Source of the DNA: Marinimicrobium sp. C6131
GTDB lineage: Bacteria > Pseudomonadota > Gammaproteobacteria > Pseudomonadales > Cellvibrionaceae
Assembly: GCF_026153455.1 (NCBI RefSeq)
Contig: NZ_CP110629.1
Coordinates: 3,100,001 to 3,164,000, forward strand
DNA length: 64,000 nucleotides
Reading direction: 5' to 3'
Shown here: piece after piece, positions 16,778 through 25,944 of the stretch
Numbering within the stretch: position 1 is the first letter of the stretch
How the letters are laid out: each line of letters begins with the position of its first letter
Translations under genes and position numbers: made by a program
The notes under the pieces: model-generated
What the model saw: only the letters and a program-made list of their open reading frames with translations
Databases searched by the model: none
What the model was told of the DNA's origin: nothing

Positions 16778-18613
16778 AATCGGGATAGGGGGGAACCATC
16801 AGGTTCCGCCCCTCCCACACCACCCGGCATGCGGGTCCGCACCGGGCGGTTCAAGAAGTTGAGGTTTCACGCGAGTCGCGGCACACCCAACCGATCGAAG
16901 TAGGCAACGGTTTGCACTGTGTGGATGGCGGATAGACTGTTGTGCCACCAGCGACGGCTCAGTGCCGCCACCGATTGCGCCACCTCGGGTTTCGCCCCAA
17001 GCCTTAGAAGCTCCCGATAGATCGTCTTGCCCCGACGCCACTGCCTCAGTTGCAGGGCTCTCAAGCGTCGGCGTATCCACTTATCCAGCGATCGCCAGAT
17101 ACGCGGTGTTTGCGCCAGCCTGAAGTAGCCCTTCCACCCCAACAAGTAACGACAGAGCGTTTCCACCACCTGCTCCATGCTGCGCCCCACTGACCCTCGG
17201 GTCAGTTGCCTGACCCTGAGCTTGAACGCCTGCACCGCCTTGGCCGATACCGCGCGCCGGACTTCTCCTTCTCTCGTTTGCCATAGGGCATAACCGAGGA
17301 ACTTGCGACCGAACACACTGGTCACCGCGCTCTTGGTTTCATTAATCACCAGACGCAGCTTCTTGTAGCACCGGCGTAGCAGGCGCATGACCCGCTCGCC
17401 CGCTTTGTAACTGCGGACGTAGACGTTGCAGTCATCCGCATAGCGGGCGAAGCAGTGCCCCCGGCGTTCCAGCTCTTTGTCCACCTCGTCCAGCAGGACG
17501 TTGGCCAGTAGCGGCGACAGTGGCCCGCCCTGCGGCGTGCCTTCGTGCCGCTCCATCACCACACCACCGTCCATGATGCCCGCGTTCAGGTACGCACGAA
17601 CCAGCCGGATGACACCGGGGTCGTTCACGCGTTTCTTCAGGCGGTCAATCAGGATGTCGTGGTTGACCCGGTCGAAGAACTTCGACAGGTCGACATCCAC
17701 CACGATGTGGCGACCTTGCTGGGCGTAGCGTTGCGCCGCCAACACGGCGTCGTGGGCCCGGCGGCCCGGACGGAAGCCATGACTGTGCTCGCTGAAGGTG
17801 GGATCAATCAGCGGTTGCAGCACTTGCAACAGTGCCTGTTGAATCAGACGGTCGGTGACGGTGGGGATTCCCAACTCCCGTTCACTGCCATCCGGTTTCG
17901 GGAGGCCTACCCGACGAACGGGCTGTGGCCGATAGGTGCCCTCCAGCAGTTGCTGTTTGAGCGCCGGCCATGCCCATCGCAGGTGTTCAGCGCTCTGGGC
18001 AATGTCCAGACCGTCCACCCCGGCCGATCCTTTGTTGGCCTTCACGCGCTTCCATGCCCGCTGCATATTCTCGCGTGCGAGTGCCTGCACAAGCAGGTCT
18101 CGCCCTGCGCCCTCCGACTCTTGTCGCGGGAGTCCTGTTTCATCGCTGGTCGCCTTCGCCAAGGCTTCACCTTCGCGTTGTGCGACCCGCCCCGCTGGCG
18201 CGGGCATCTGATGCCGTACAGTATTCATCGACAAGGCGTTTGACGCTCCTTCTCGTTTGGCCCTTCGCCCTGTATTAGCAGCTACTATGGCCTCTGCTGA
18301 CTTCTCGCTCCGTGTTGCCACGTCGCCCTTTCAGGCATAAGGCGAGATCTCCCCGGGTAAGAACACACTCCTTCACCGCACAACCGCCGGATATACACCC
18401 CCTCGCCTTGGCCACAAGAGCTTCGCGGCTTCTTGCCCGCTCGCCCTGCTTGGCGGTGCCTCGTATCCGATTCTTGTTCATCGGCTCACGGTTTACGATC
18501 CACGCTTCCTCCCCACGGTCGGTCGCCCTTCCGCAGTTGCGCTTCACTTCGTTCGCTGTGGCCAGCTCACGGGAGGACTTGCACCTCCAGGAGTGCGCCC
18601 GTGCCGGGCGCAC
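16778..18613 (-). mobile_element. Group II intron, bacterial class C type, with its reverse-transcriptase gene
   Basis: The 5' end on the minus strand is GTGCGCCCGGCACGGGCGC, with the GTGCG consensus start. The 3' end shows a domain V-like hairpin (GAACCGCCCGGTGCGGACC, then the returning arm GCATGCCGGGTGGTGTGG) and closes with CCCTATCCCGATT. The element is about 1,836 bases and includes the ORF at 16867-18321. Its 5' exon is a perfect rho-independent terminator (18614-18640), and insertion directly behind the T-run is the hallmark of group IIC introns. The 3' exon starts GTTCGTCTC. Boundaries are inferred from consensus ends and are good to within a few bases. Confidence 0.85.
16867..18321 (-). 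CDS. ltrA: Group II intron reverse transcriptase/maturase
   Basis: This 484-residue intron-encoded protein contains the reverse-transcriptase palm motifs, including FFDRVNHDILIDRL, EGTPQGGPLSPLLANVLLDE and the catalytic FARYADDCNVY. A maturase (X/thumb) domain follows, then a basic C-terminal domain (FRLAQTPRIWRSLDKWIRRR). No HNH endonuclease domain is visible at the C-terminus, as expected for class C proteins. It promotes splicing and reverse splicing of the surrounding intron. No frameshift is visible, so it may be active. An internal ATG at residue 32 could also serve as start. Confidence 0.95.
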   Translation of the reverse strand: MATRSEKSAEAIVAANTGRRAKREGASNALSMNTVRHQMPAPAGRVAQREGEALAKATSDETGLPRQESEGAGRDLLVQALARENMQRAWKRVKANKGSAGVDGLDIAQSAEHLRWAWPALKQQLLEGTYRPQPVRRVGLPKPDGSERELGIPTVTDRLIQQALLQVLQPLIDPTFSEHSHGFRPGRRAHDAVLAAQRYAQQGRHIVVDVDLSKFFDRVNHDILIDRLKKRVNDPGVIRLVRAYLNAGIMDGGVVMERHEGTPQGGPLSPLLANVLLDEVDKELERRGHCFARYADDCNVYVRSYKAGERVMRLLRRCYKKLRLVINETKSAVTSVFGRKFLGYALWQTREGEVRRAVSAKAVQAFKLRVRQLTRGSVGRSMEQVVETLCRYLLGWKGYFRLAQTPRIWRSLDKWIRRRLRALQLRQWRRGKTIYRELLRLGAKPEVAQSVAALSRRWWHNSLSAIHTVQTVAYFDRLGVPRLA

Positions 18614-18681
18614 AAAAAAAGGCCGACACAAAGGTCGGCCCGTCAAGCGAGGGGATTCGCCGTCGTTAAAAATCGACGGGT
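18322..18681. other. Gene-free stretch: intron 5' domain and lyase terminator
   Basis: The part up to 18613 is the structured 5' domain of the group II intron, which precedes its protein gene. The remainder is the terminator and 3' end of the pectate lyase gene. Open frames here (for example on the plus strand) look like by-products of intron RNA sequence and are not annotated. Confidence 0.7.
18614..18640 (-). terminator. Rho-independent terminator of the pectate lyase gene and intron target
   Basis: On the minus strand the sequence is a GGCCGAC stem, short loop, GTCGGCC stem and then seven T residues. It lies about 42 bp after the stop of the large pectate lyase. The group II intron begins directly after the T-run. 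Confidence 0.9.
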
Positions 18682-21600
18682 TTACTGACAGGGCACCTTG
18701 CCCAGACTCAGTACGTAGTAAACATCGCCCGCGAGTGGCGAATTGAACGGCAGCTCGCCATACTTGCCGGCGGTCGCGCTCACGTAATCAATCAGATCCT
18801 GTCCCGCATCCAGCCGGAAATCATTGATCGTATCGCGAGACGCCACGGTGTACTGCTGAGACAGGTCACCGACACTGCCCGACGCATCCGTCAGCGCACG
18901 CTGGGTTGAAGCGTTAATATCGCACGCGCTGTTACCGAACCAGAGGTAGACCCCGTCGGCACGGTAGTTGCCACCGCTGACATCCCGGGTCAGGTTGCCC
19001 TGCAGCTCGTCCAGCGCGCTGTTGATATCGTCTTTCTCCTGGAAGTCGCCATTGATGACCAGCGCATTGTCCTCCCACAGAAGGTCGGCGCCCACGCGGA
19101 CACTGATGATGTCTTTGCGGTAGTTCATGAACAGGTTGTTCCACATATGGGACGTACCCCGGCGGATCAGCGGTACCCGGCGCGCCGTGTTGCCGAACTC
19201 GAAGTACAGATCATCCCGGGTCACAAAGGCATTGTGATGCATGGTGGTGGTGATGTTCTCGTTGATCTCACGACTGTCACTGGATCCGTGCAAAGCGGCA
19301 CGTTTGACGTCCACCACCCGGTTGAACGACATGGTGATATCGTAGGCTCCGACTTTCACGTCAAACGCCGAGTCACCGGTCAGGTCAAAGGTGTTCTTGT
19401 GAATCCAGATATCGTGGGACGCACCGGTAGAGCGAATCATGTCCGGGTCCAGTCCATGGTCCTCGGTATGGCCGGCGCCGCGGAAATCCAGGTGGGTCAG
19501 AATCACACTATTGGCGGTCTGGGTCGGCTGACCGGAGCTGTCCTGCCCGATGGCAAAGCCACTGAAGCGGAAGTAGGCATTGCTCATCCGACCATCGATA
19601 GTGGTGTTGGAGCTGATCACCGGGTTGCGAATGGGAAGGTCCTTATCGTCCAGACGATTGTTAAAGAACTCTTCCAGACACTGATTGTGCTCGTTGTAGC
19701 CGCGATTCGAACACCACTGACGGTAATCGACACACTCCGCCTCGGTACCACCGATACGACTCAGGACATCCGAATTGCTGCAGTGCAGCCGATACATGCC
19801 AATTTCGGTTTCCACCGCGAAATCGTTCTTGTCGAACACAATCCAGTGATGATCTTCACTGCTCATGGCATCAAAGATCTGCTTCTCTACCGAATCACTG
19901 CTGCTTTTGGTGATTACGGTCAGTGTGCTGTTGCCATTGGGATCATAGCCGCCCAGAGCGTTTTCACCATAGCCCACGGCACGACCCAGGGTCTGCGCCA
20001 GGCACTCGACGATCTCCTGGTCCGTCTGCAGTGCGGTATCGCGCCAGTTGACGCTCGGGTTGGTGGCCAGTTCGACACAGTCGTTGCTCAGGGGGCCGGA
20101 GTAATCCGGGAAGCTGCTGCTCGATTGACTGCTTGAGCTGCTGGAATCACTGCTGGAGCTTTCCGATGATGAGGCATCACTGGACGAACTGTCGCCGTTG
20201 TCGGACGAGCTGGACGAACTCGAGTCACTACTTGAGGAACCGCCATCGGATACGTTCCCGGTGGCGTTGTAGATTTCAAACTCGGCGATCTGCGGCGCAC
20301 TGCTGGCGCTGTCGATGATCAGATTGACTTTGTACAGGTCACGGTCACCGAAGCCAGTGATGATCCGTTCGCTGCCCAAAGTCGAGCCGTAGGCCAGCAC
20401 TTCACCGGTGTCGTGATCTTCCAGCCGCCAACTTTCCGTGGCGTCGTTAAGTTCGCGGATGATCACGGTGTTGAAGATACCGCTGAAGTTTTTCACTCCG
20501 ATGCGTACACCACTGGTGCTACTGGGCTGCCAGTAGCTGGCCAGATTGCCATCGTTGACGTTGCCATAGCTGGTACCGCCACCCTTGCTGGAACCGTCGG
20601 CGCCACCACTCAGAGCCAGATTACTGCCCAACTCAACCGGCTCGCCGCTATCACTGGAAGAATTATCGGACGACGAGCTCTCTGAAGAGGATTCACTGGA
20701 GCTGTTCTGACTGCTCGACGACGAGCTGGATGACTGATCGCCACCGCCGCTGACCGGCGCGTCCAGACAATCGGTCACGATGCCGGCGCCCGCATTGGCC
20801 AACACGTGGGCCTTGGTGTCCGCCGCAAACAGACGGCTGTAGCTGTACGGGGGGAGATAGCTGGTGGTGGACTGAACATCAGGTCCGGCAATCACCCCAT
20901 CGCTGGGATACTCGACCCAGTTGACGTTATTGAAGGTATTGTCCTCAACGTCCCAGTAGCCCAGCTCGCTGCTGTAGAAAGAGACGATCGGGTTCTGAGC
21001 ATCTTCGAACACATTGCCCTCAATGCGAAGCGTGGCTCCCATGCGCGAATTGATTCCGGTACTGATCACGCCATCATAGTAGTTGTTGACGATATGCCCC
21101 TCCCCGAACCGGAACAGCGGCAGGCGCGAATTGGCGTTTTCCCAGTGATTCCCCCAGAAGGTGATCCGGCGACCGTAATCGTCACCGTCGCTGCTACCCC
21201 ACAGGGAGGTTTTCCAGCTATCACGCAGGATGTTGTAGCTGATGGTGATGTTGTCGATCTCGCCTTTACCACTGACCAGCTCATCGTAGTAGTCCTTGTC
21301 CACGTCCAGCGAGTTGTAGAAGGTATTGTGATCAATCCAGATATTGCTGGACGGACCGTCAATGGTAATGTGGTCTTTATCGCCAATGCGGACATAGCGC
21401 ATGGTGATATTGCGCACAATCACATTGTTGGCGCGCCAGATCTTGATACCAATACCATCGAACAGGGCGTTGTTGCCCACACCGATGATGGACACGTCGT
21501 TCATGTCCTTGATATCAAATTTGGTCACATTGGAGTTGTCCGGGGTAATGGTGCCATCCACATAGATGGTCAGCGGAACGCTGCCTTTGTTGCCGAGCGC

Positions 21601-22383
21601 CGTTGCCAGTTCGGTGCCGGTGCTGACCGTCACCTCATCACCGCCCTGACCACCGGTAGTGCCAGCACCCAGCGACGCAAAGCCCTGAACGGTGTTGGCC
21701 CGTTCACAGGAAAGCACTTCACCGGGTGTGCCGGGTTGTGAACTCGACGAACTGCTGGACGAACTTTCAGACGAGCTACTGCTTCCCGGTGATGAGCTGC
21801 TTGAAGAGCTCTCAGAAGACGCGTCCGAACTGCTGCTTTCGGCGCTGGACGACTCCGAAGCGGAACTGCTTGATGAGCTGGACAAACTCGACGATGACGA
21901 GCTGGAGCTCGCCATGTCCGTTGCACTGTACACTTCGAACTCCGCAATCTGCGGTGCGGCACTGGCACTCTCGATTACCAGGTTGATTTTGTACAGGCTC
22001 TGGTCACCGAAACCGGCAATGATCCGTTCGGAACCGAGTGTCGAGCCACTGGCAAACACCTCTCCGGTATCGTGGTCTTCGAGACGCCAGCCGGTGGTGG
22101 CACCGTTCAGCTCGCGAATGATGACGGTATTGAAACTGGTACCGATGTTTTTCACACCGATCCGTTCATCACTACTGGAACCCGGCTGCCAGTAGCTCGC
22201 CGTGTCACCATCAATGGCATTGCCATAGCTGGTACCGCTGGCTTTGCTGGAGCCGTCGGCCCCGGCATCCAGCGCCAGGTTCGGCCCCAGATCGGCTTGA
22301 GCGATGCAGGCGAAAAATATTGAGGAATAAACGACCTTGGAGGCGTATCGGCCGATACGCCCGGACTGGTTGATGATTTTCAT
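18682..22383 (-). CDS. Secreted multidomain pectate lyase with two family-1 catalytic domains
   Basis: The protein has 1,233 residues. A signal peptide (about 1-30, cleavage after AQA) precedes a discoidin/F5-8-like module (31-153), a serine-rich linker (158-215) and a first PL1-type lyase domain (about 222-545). A second serine linker (551-579), a second discoidin-like module (about 586-707), a third serine linker and a second, divergent PL1 domain (about 765-1233) follow. Lyase 1 shows WIDHNTF, a calcium-site stretch around YDELVSGKGEID and SRLPLFR. Lyase 2 shows IWIHKNTFD, DSAFDVK and RRVPLIR. The two domains are diverged, suggesting different pectin preferences. It cleaves polygalacturonate by beta-elimination outside the cell. 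It is transcribed after a leader shared with the next lyase gene. Confidence 0.93.
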   Translation of the reverse strand: MKIINQSGRIGRYASKVVYSSIFFACIAQADLGPNLALDAGADGSSKASGTSYGNAIDGDTASYWQPGSSSDERIGVKNIGTSFNTVIIRELNGATTGWRLEDHDTGEVFASGSTLGSERIIAGFGDQSLYKINLVIESASAAPQIAEFEVYSATDMASSSSSSSSLSSSSSSSASESSSAESSSSDASSESSSSSSSPGSSSSSESSSSSSSSSQPGTPGEVLSCERANTVQGFASLGAGTTGGQGGDEVTVSTGTELATALGNKGSVPLTIYVDGTITPDNSNVTKFDIKDMNDVSIIGVGNNALFDGIGIKIWRANNVIVRNITMRYVRIGDKDHITIDGPSSNIWIDHNTFYNSLDVDKDYYDELVSGKGEIDNITISYNILRDSWKTSLWGSSDGDDYGRRITFWGNHWENANSRLPLFRFGEGHIVNNYYDGVISTGINSRMGATLRIEGNVFEDAQNPIVSFYSSELGYWDVEDNTFNNVNWVEYPSDGVIAGPDVQSTTSYLPPYSYSRLFAADTKAHVLANAGAGIVTDCLDAPVSGGGDQSSSSSSSSQNSSSESSSESSSSDNSSSDSGEPVELGSNLALSGGADGSSKGGGTSYGNVNDGNLASYWQPSSTSGVRIGVKNFSGIFNTVIIRELNDATESWRLEDHDTGEVLAYGSTLGSERIITGFGDRDLYKVNLIIDSASSAPQIAEFEIYNATGNVSDGGSSSSDSSSSSSSDNGDSSSSDASSSESSSSDSSSSSSQSSSSFPDYSGPLSNDCVELATNPSVNWRDTALQTDQEIVECLAQTLGRAVGYGENALGGYDPNGNSTLTVITKSSSDSVEKQIFDAMSSEDHHWIVFDKNDFAVETEIGMYRLHCSNSDVLSRIGGTEAECVDYRQWCSNRGYNEHNQCLEEFFNNRLDDKDLPIRNPVISSNTTIDGRMSNAYFRFSGFAIGQDSSGQPTQTANSVILTHLDFRGAGHTEDHGLDPDMIRSTGASHDIWIHKNTFDLTGDSAFDVKVGAYDITMSFNRVVDVKRAALHGSSDSREINENITTTMHHNAFVTRDDLYFEFGNTARRVPLIRRGTSHMWNNLFMNYRKDIISVRVGADLLWEDNALVINGDFQEKDDINSALDELQGNLTRDVSGGNYRADGVYLWFGNSACDINASTQRALTDASGSVGDLSQQYTVASRDTINDFRLDAGQDLIDYVSATAGKYGELPFNSPLAGDVYYVLSLGKVPCQ

Positions 22384-22396
22384 GTGCGTAACCTTG

Positions 22397-22472
22397 TTAA
22401 ACGTTATGGTTTTTTGGTTTGCGTCCGTTCAGCACCACTCCTGTCTCTCACCGGGGATTCAATCACATTCTC
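22397..22472 (-). promoter_or_regulatory. Leader shared by the two pectate lyase genes, copy 1
   Basis: The region just upstream of the large lyase start holds TTAAACGTTATGGTTTT (plus-strand reading), then TTCAGCACC and a CTCnTCTCnnnGGGGATTCAA block. The same blocks in the same order lie upstream of the second lyase. The AACGTT centre resembles a LacI-family operator, but this is a weak assignment. Confidence 0.5.
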
Positions 22473-22580
22473 CGCCAACCAAAGCGTGAACCACGTCACA
22501 CTTCGCAGGCCGCCATGAAACCGGTTAGATAAGTTTGAAATAGTGAGAGGATCGCGATATCAGGAATTTGAATGAAACAC

Positions 22581-22600
22581 CCGCGGAGCGAACTCCGCGG
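22581..22600 (-). terminator. Likely terminator of the second pectate lyase gene
   Basis: A perfect 8-bp GC-rich stem (CCGCGGAG with CTCCGCGG) closes a TTCG tetraloop on the minus strand, about 40 bp after the stop codon. It is followed by GTGTTTCATTC, so the T-run is poor. Confidence 0.55.
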
Positions 22601-22640
22601 ATGCCAGCCTAAACCCGTTTACGATCGAATGGGATATCGA

Positions 22641-24599
22641 TCAGGGAGCTACGCAGTTGCTGATCACACCGGCACCGGCGTTGGCCAGAACGTGCCCTTT
22701 GGCATCCGATGCCGGGAGCGCGGCATAGCTGTAAGGCGGTGTGTAGCTCACCGTTGACTGGACGTTGGGACCGGCAATCACATCGTCACCGGAACCTTCC
22801 TCCCAGGTGATATTGGAGAAGATGTTGTCCTGGACATCCCAGTAGCCAATCTCGTCACTGTAGAAAGAGACAATCGGATTCTGGGAGTTTTCGAACACAT
22901 TGCCTTCAATCCGGATGGTCGCGCCCATCCGCGAGTTGATGCCGGTGCTGAGTATGCCGTCGTAGTAATTGTTGATCACATGCCCTTCACCAAAACGGAA
23001 CAGCGGCAGCCGCGAATTGGCATCCTCCCAGTGGTTGCCCCAGAAGGTCACCCGACGATGGGAGTCATCGCCATCGCTGCTGCCCCACAGGGAGGTCTTC
23101 CAGCTGTCGCGCAGGATGTTGTAGCTGACGGTAATATTATCGATATCGTTTTTACCACTGACCAGCTCGTCGTAGTAATCCTTGTCGACATCCAGCGAAT
23201 TGTAGAAGGTATTGTGGTCAATCCAGATATTGCTGGACGGACCGTCGATGGTGATATGGTCCTTGTCCCCGATATTGACGTAGCGCATGGTGACATTGCG
23301 GACAATCACATTGTTGGCACGCCATATCTTGATGCCGATACCATCAAACAGGGCGTTGTTACCCACACCGATGATGGACACGTCGTTCATATCCTTGATA
23401 TCGAACTTGCTCACGCTGGAGTTTCCGGGCGTGATGGTACCATCGACATAAATGGTCAGCGGGTTGCTGCCTTTATTGCTCAATGCCGCCTCCAGTTCCG
23501 TTCCGGAAGACACGGTCACAACATCGCCGCCCGCACCACCGGTGGTACCGCCACCGAGGGAAGCAAAACCGCGCACGGTATTGGCCTCCTGGCAGGACAG
23601 TACTTCACCGGGATCACTGGGTACCGAGCTGGACGATGAACTGGAAGACGAGCTCGAAGACGAACTGCTGGAGCTGGAGGAATCATCTCCGCCACTGACT
23701 TCAATGTAGTCGAAATTGGGCCCACCTTCGGATACGGTGGCATCAGCGCGAATCACATTGCTGCCCGCCGCCAGACTGACGGTCACGGTCTGGGTATCCC
23801 AGCTCGACCAACCCCCGGTGCCCTCGAAGTCAACGCTCGAGTGCGCGACCTGGCCATTGACGCTGACCGTCATCGGGCGGTTGGCGGTAGTGCCATTGGC
23901 GTAGCGGAACGTCAGGGTTGCGGAACCGCTGTCCGCCTGATTCACAATCCACTCAATATAGCTGTTGCCGTCGTTGAGCAGGTCGACAAAACCGCTGCCG
24001 CTGTAGCCCGAATGATTGGACGCGATGACACCGTCATAATCGAGCGCGTTTTCCGCTTCATAGCGAACCGTTTCGCCACCGGCATCCGAAGAGCTGGATG
24101 ACGAGCTGCTGGAGCTGCTGGATGAGCTGCCCCCGCCATCGGAATCGTTGTAGATTTCGAACTCGGCAATCTGGGGCGCGCTGTTGGCACTTTCAATAAT
24201 CAGGTTGACCTTGTACATCTGTCGGTCACCAAAGCCGCTGATCACCCGCTCGTTGCCCAAAGTAGAGCCTGACGCCAGCACTTCGTTGGTATCGTGATCT
24301 TCAAGGCGCCAGCCGGTGGTGGCGTCATTGAGTTCACGGATGATCACGGTATTGAACGTGGCATCAAAATTTTTCACGCCGATCCGCTCACCACTGGTGC
24401 CACTGGGCTGCCAGTAGCTGCTCAGGTCGCCGTCATTGACGTTGCCGTAGCTGCTGCCACCGCCTTTGCTCGAACCATCCGCGCCGCCGCTGAGGGCAAG
24501 ATTGCTGCCGAGATCGGCGTGGGCGATGGTGGCCAGGGAGCTGCACAGAGCCACGGCGAAACACCGGCGCAAAAACCGGTTGGGGTTGATAGTTTCCAT
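22641..24599 (-). CDS. Secreted pectate lyase (PL1) with discoidin-like and CBM35-like modules
   Basis: The protein has 652 residues. The signal peptide (about 1-28) is followed by a discoidin/F5-8-like module (30-152), a poly-serine linker, a CBM6/CBM35-like carbohydrate-binding module (about 176-305, starting VRYEAENA and ending FDYIEVSG), a second poly-serine linker (307-326) and a PL1 lyase domain (about 331-652). The lyase has WIDHNTFYNSLD, the calcium-site region YDELVSGKNDID and SRLPLFRFGEG. Its discoidin and lyase domains are very similar to the first half of the neighbouring larger lyase, so the pair arose by duplication and domain exchange. It acts extracellularly on pectate. Confidence 0.94.
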   Translation of the reverse strand: METINPNRFLRRCFAVALCSSLATIAHADLGSNLALSGGADGSSKGGGSSYGNVNDGDLSSYWQPSGTSGERIGVKNFDATFNTVIIRELNDATTGWRLEDHDTNEVLASGSTLGNERVISGFGDRQMYKVNLIIESANSAPQIAEFEIYNDSDGGGSSSSSSSSSSSSSSDAGGETVRYEAENALDYDGVIASNHSGYSGSGFVDLLNDGNSYIEWIVNQADSGSATLTFRYANGTTANRPMTVSVNGQVAHSSVDFEGTGGWSSWDTQTVTVSLAAGSNVIRADATVSEGGPNFDYIEVSGGDDSSSSSSSSSSSSSSSSSSSVPSDPGEVLSCQEANTVRGFASLGGGTTGGAGGDVVTVSSGTELEAALSNKGSNPLTIYVDGTITPGNSSVSKFDIKDMNDVSIIGVGNNALFDGIGIKIWRANNVIVRNVTMRYVNIGDKDHITIDGPSSNIWIDHNTFYNSLDVDKDYYDELVSGKNDIDNITVSYNILRDSWKTSLWGSSDGDDSHRRVTFWGNHWEDANSRLPLFRFGEGHVINNYYDGILSTGINSRMGATIRIEGNVFENSQNPIVSFYSDEIGYWDVQDNIFSNITWEEGSGDDVIAGPNVQSTVSYTPPYSYAALPASDAKGHVLANAGAGVISNCVAP

Positions 24600-24616
24600 G
24601 ATGCTTGAACCTTTTG

Positions 24617-24690
24617 ATTAACGTTATGGTTTTCGGTTTAGGCTGTACGCATCCTTTCAGCACCGCTCCTCTCTCACGGGGCGATTCAAG
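24617..24690 (-). promoter_or_regulatory. Leader shared by the two pectate lyase genes, copy 2
   Basis: Immediately upstream of the second lyase start, the plus-strand reading is ATTAACGTTATGGTTTT, then TTTCAGCACCGCTCCTCTC and GGGGCGATTCAA. It matches copy 1 upstream of the larger lyase. The TAACGTTA core is an exact palindrome here. The remaining sequence to the GGDEF gene is AT-rich and otherwise featureless. Confidence 0.5.
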
Positions 24691-24857
24691 CACGAACGGA
24701 AAATTCAAAAACGAGACCAAGATCACAGTTTCATGCAGTCAAGACCGGGGCGGAAACGGATTTCGTCAGAATCTTTTTTGCTTAGACAGATTTGAAATGC
24801 TGAAGATTTTTTCTATTAAAAATGTTTAGATCAATTATCAACACGCCACGCGGTTGA

Positions 24858-25895
24858 TCAAGCAAAGGCCCGGAAGGTCACCCCGTTTCGACCGGCGGCT
24901 TTGGTTTCATAGAGTGCCTGATCGGCGGCATTGACCAACTTGGTCGTTAGCACGCCGGGACCGGCATTGGCGGCAGTCACCCCGATACTCAGGGTCAGGG
25001 GTATCTCCACGCCCTCGACGGTCATCGGTCGAGCACTGACCCGTTCGACCAACCGCCGTGCCAGAAACTGTCCCATTTCCGCCGGGCACTGAGTGGCAAA
25101 CACCAGAAACTCGTCACCCCCATAGCGCGCCACGACATCCTGCGGGCGCACTACACTGCGCAGTCGCTGTGCCACTTCGCGCAGAATTTCATCGCCGACA
25201 ACATGACCGTACTGGTCATTGACCTGTTTGTAGTGGTCCACATCCACCAGCATCACACACACATCGGAGCCCAACCGCTGCGCCACCGCCAACTCCCGTT
25301 GCAAGAGTACGTCCATCCCCTGACGGTTCCAGGCCTTGGTCAGTGGGTCGATCAGGGCGTTCCGCCGGGCTTCATCCAGCTCCTCGAGCAACTGGGTCTG
25401 CTCCGCACTGAGCGCTTCCACCCGCAGTTCGTTCTCCACCCAGCCCGCCAGGCTACGCAGAATGTCTTTCTGCTCTTCATCCAGAGAGGCCGGTTCATAA
25501 TCGACCAGGCACAAGGTGCCCACCAGCTGCCCCTGATATTGAATCGGCTGGCCCGCGTAAAAACGGACATGGGGGTCGTCGGTAACCGCCGGGTGATCGC
25601 GGAAGTCCGGATGCTCTCTGGCGTCTTCCACCAGCAGCAGTTCATCGTGGTTGATGGCGTGAGCGCAGAAGGCGATGTCGCGCGGAGTCTCCGACACCCC
25701 GACTCCCTGCGCGGACTTGAACCACTGCTTGTCCCGGGAAATCAGGGTCACCAGTGAAATGGGCACGTCAAACAATCTGCACGCCAGGCGGGTAATCCGG
25801 TCGAAACGCTCTTCTGCGGGCGAGTAAACCATCGCCAGAGCGTCAACGGCGGCTGTACGCTCAGCCTCATTGGCGGGAATGGCTGGTTTTTTCAT
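24858..25895 (-). CDS. Diguanylate cyclase with N-terminal GAF domain
   Basis: This 345-residue cytoplasmic protein has an N-terminal GAF-type sensor domain (about residues 20-165) and a GGDEF domain (about 180-343). The active-site motif is intact (RYGGDEFLVF). An inhibitory RxxD site (RPQD) lies five residues upstream, so product feedback by cyclic-di-GMP is likely. The GAF domain resembles those that begin with FDRITRLACRLFDVPISLVT, often found in redox- or small-molecule-responsive cyclases. It makes cyclic-di-GMP from GTP and probably affects attachment or biofilm formation. It is flanked by the lyase genes and an insertion element. Confidence 0.93.
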   Translation of the reverse strand: MKKPAIPANEAERTAAVDALAMVYSPAEERFDRITRLACRLFDVPISLVTLISRDKQWFKSAQGVGVSETPRDIAFCAHAINHDELLLVEDAREHPDFRDHPAVTDDPHVRFYAGQPIQYQGQLVGTLCLVDYEPASLDEEQKDILRSLAGWVENELRVEALSAEQTQLLEELDEARRNALIDPLTKAWNRQGMDVLLQRELAVAQRLGSDVCVMLVDVDHYKQVNDQYGHVVGDEILREVAQRLRSVVRPQDVVARYGGDEFLVFATQCPAEMGQFLARRLVERVSARPMTVEGVEIPLTLSIGVTAANAGPGVLTTKLVNAADQALYETKAAGRNGVTFRAFA

Positions 25896-25918
25896 GGAGA
25901 GACTGCCTTTGGGTTTTT

Positions 25919-25944
25919 GTCGGGTTACGCTTTGCTAACCCGAC
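25919..25944. repeat. REP-like hairpin at the edge of the insertion element
   Basis: A 9-bp perfect stem (GTCGGGTTA with TAACCCGAC) surrounds an 8-base loop. The inverted repeat of the IS element starts within its right arm, suggesting that the element targeted this hairpin. Confidence 0.6.

Noticed and set aside
18312..18746. Plus-strand frame of 144 codons across the intron 5' region
   Set aside because: It overlaps structured intron RNA and the lyase terminator, with no coding features.
19147..21741. Plus-strand frames opposite the large pectate lyase
   Set aside because: They arise from the repeated beta-helix and serine codons of the lyase on the other strand.
20100..24150. Tandem serine codons seen as possible CRISPR or minisatellite arrays
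   Set aside because: They encode poly-serine linkers in frame; there are no regular repeat-spacer units.
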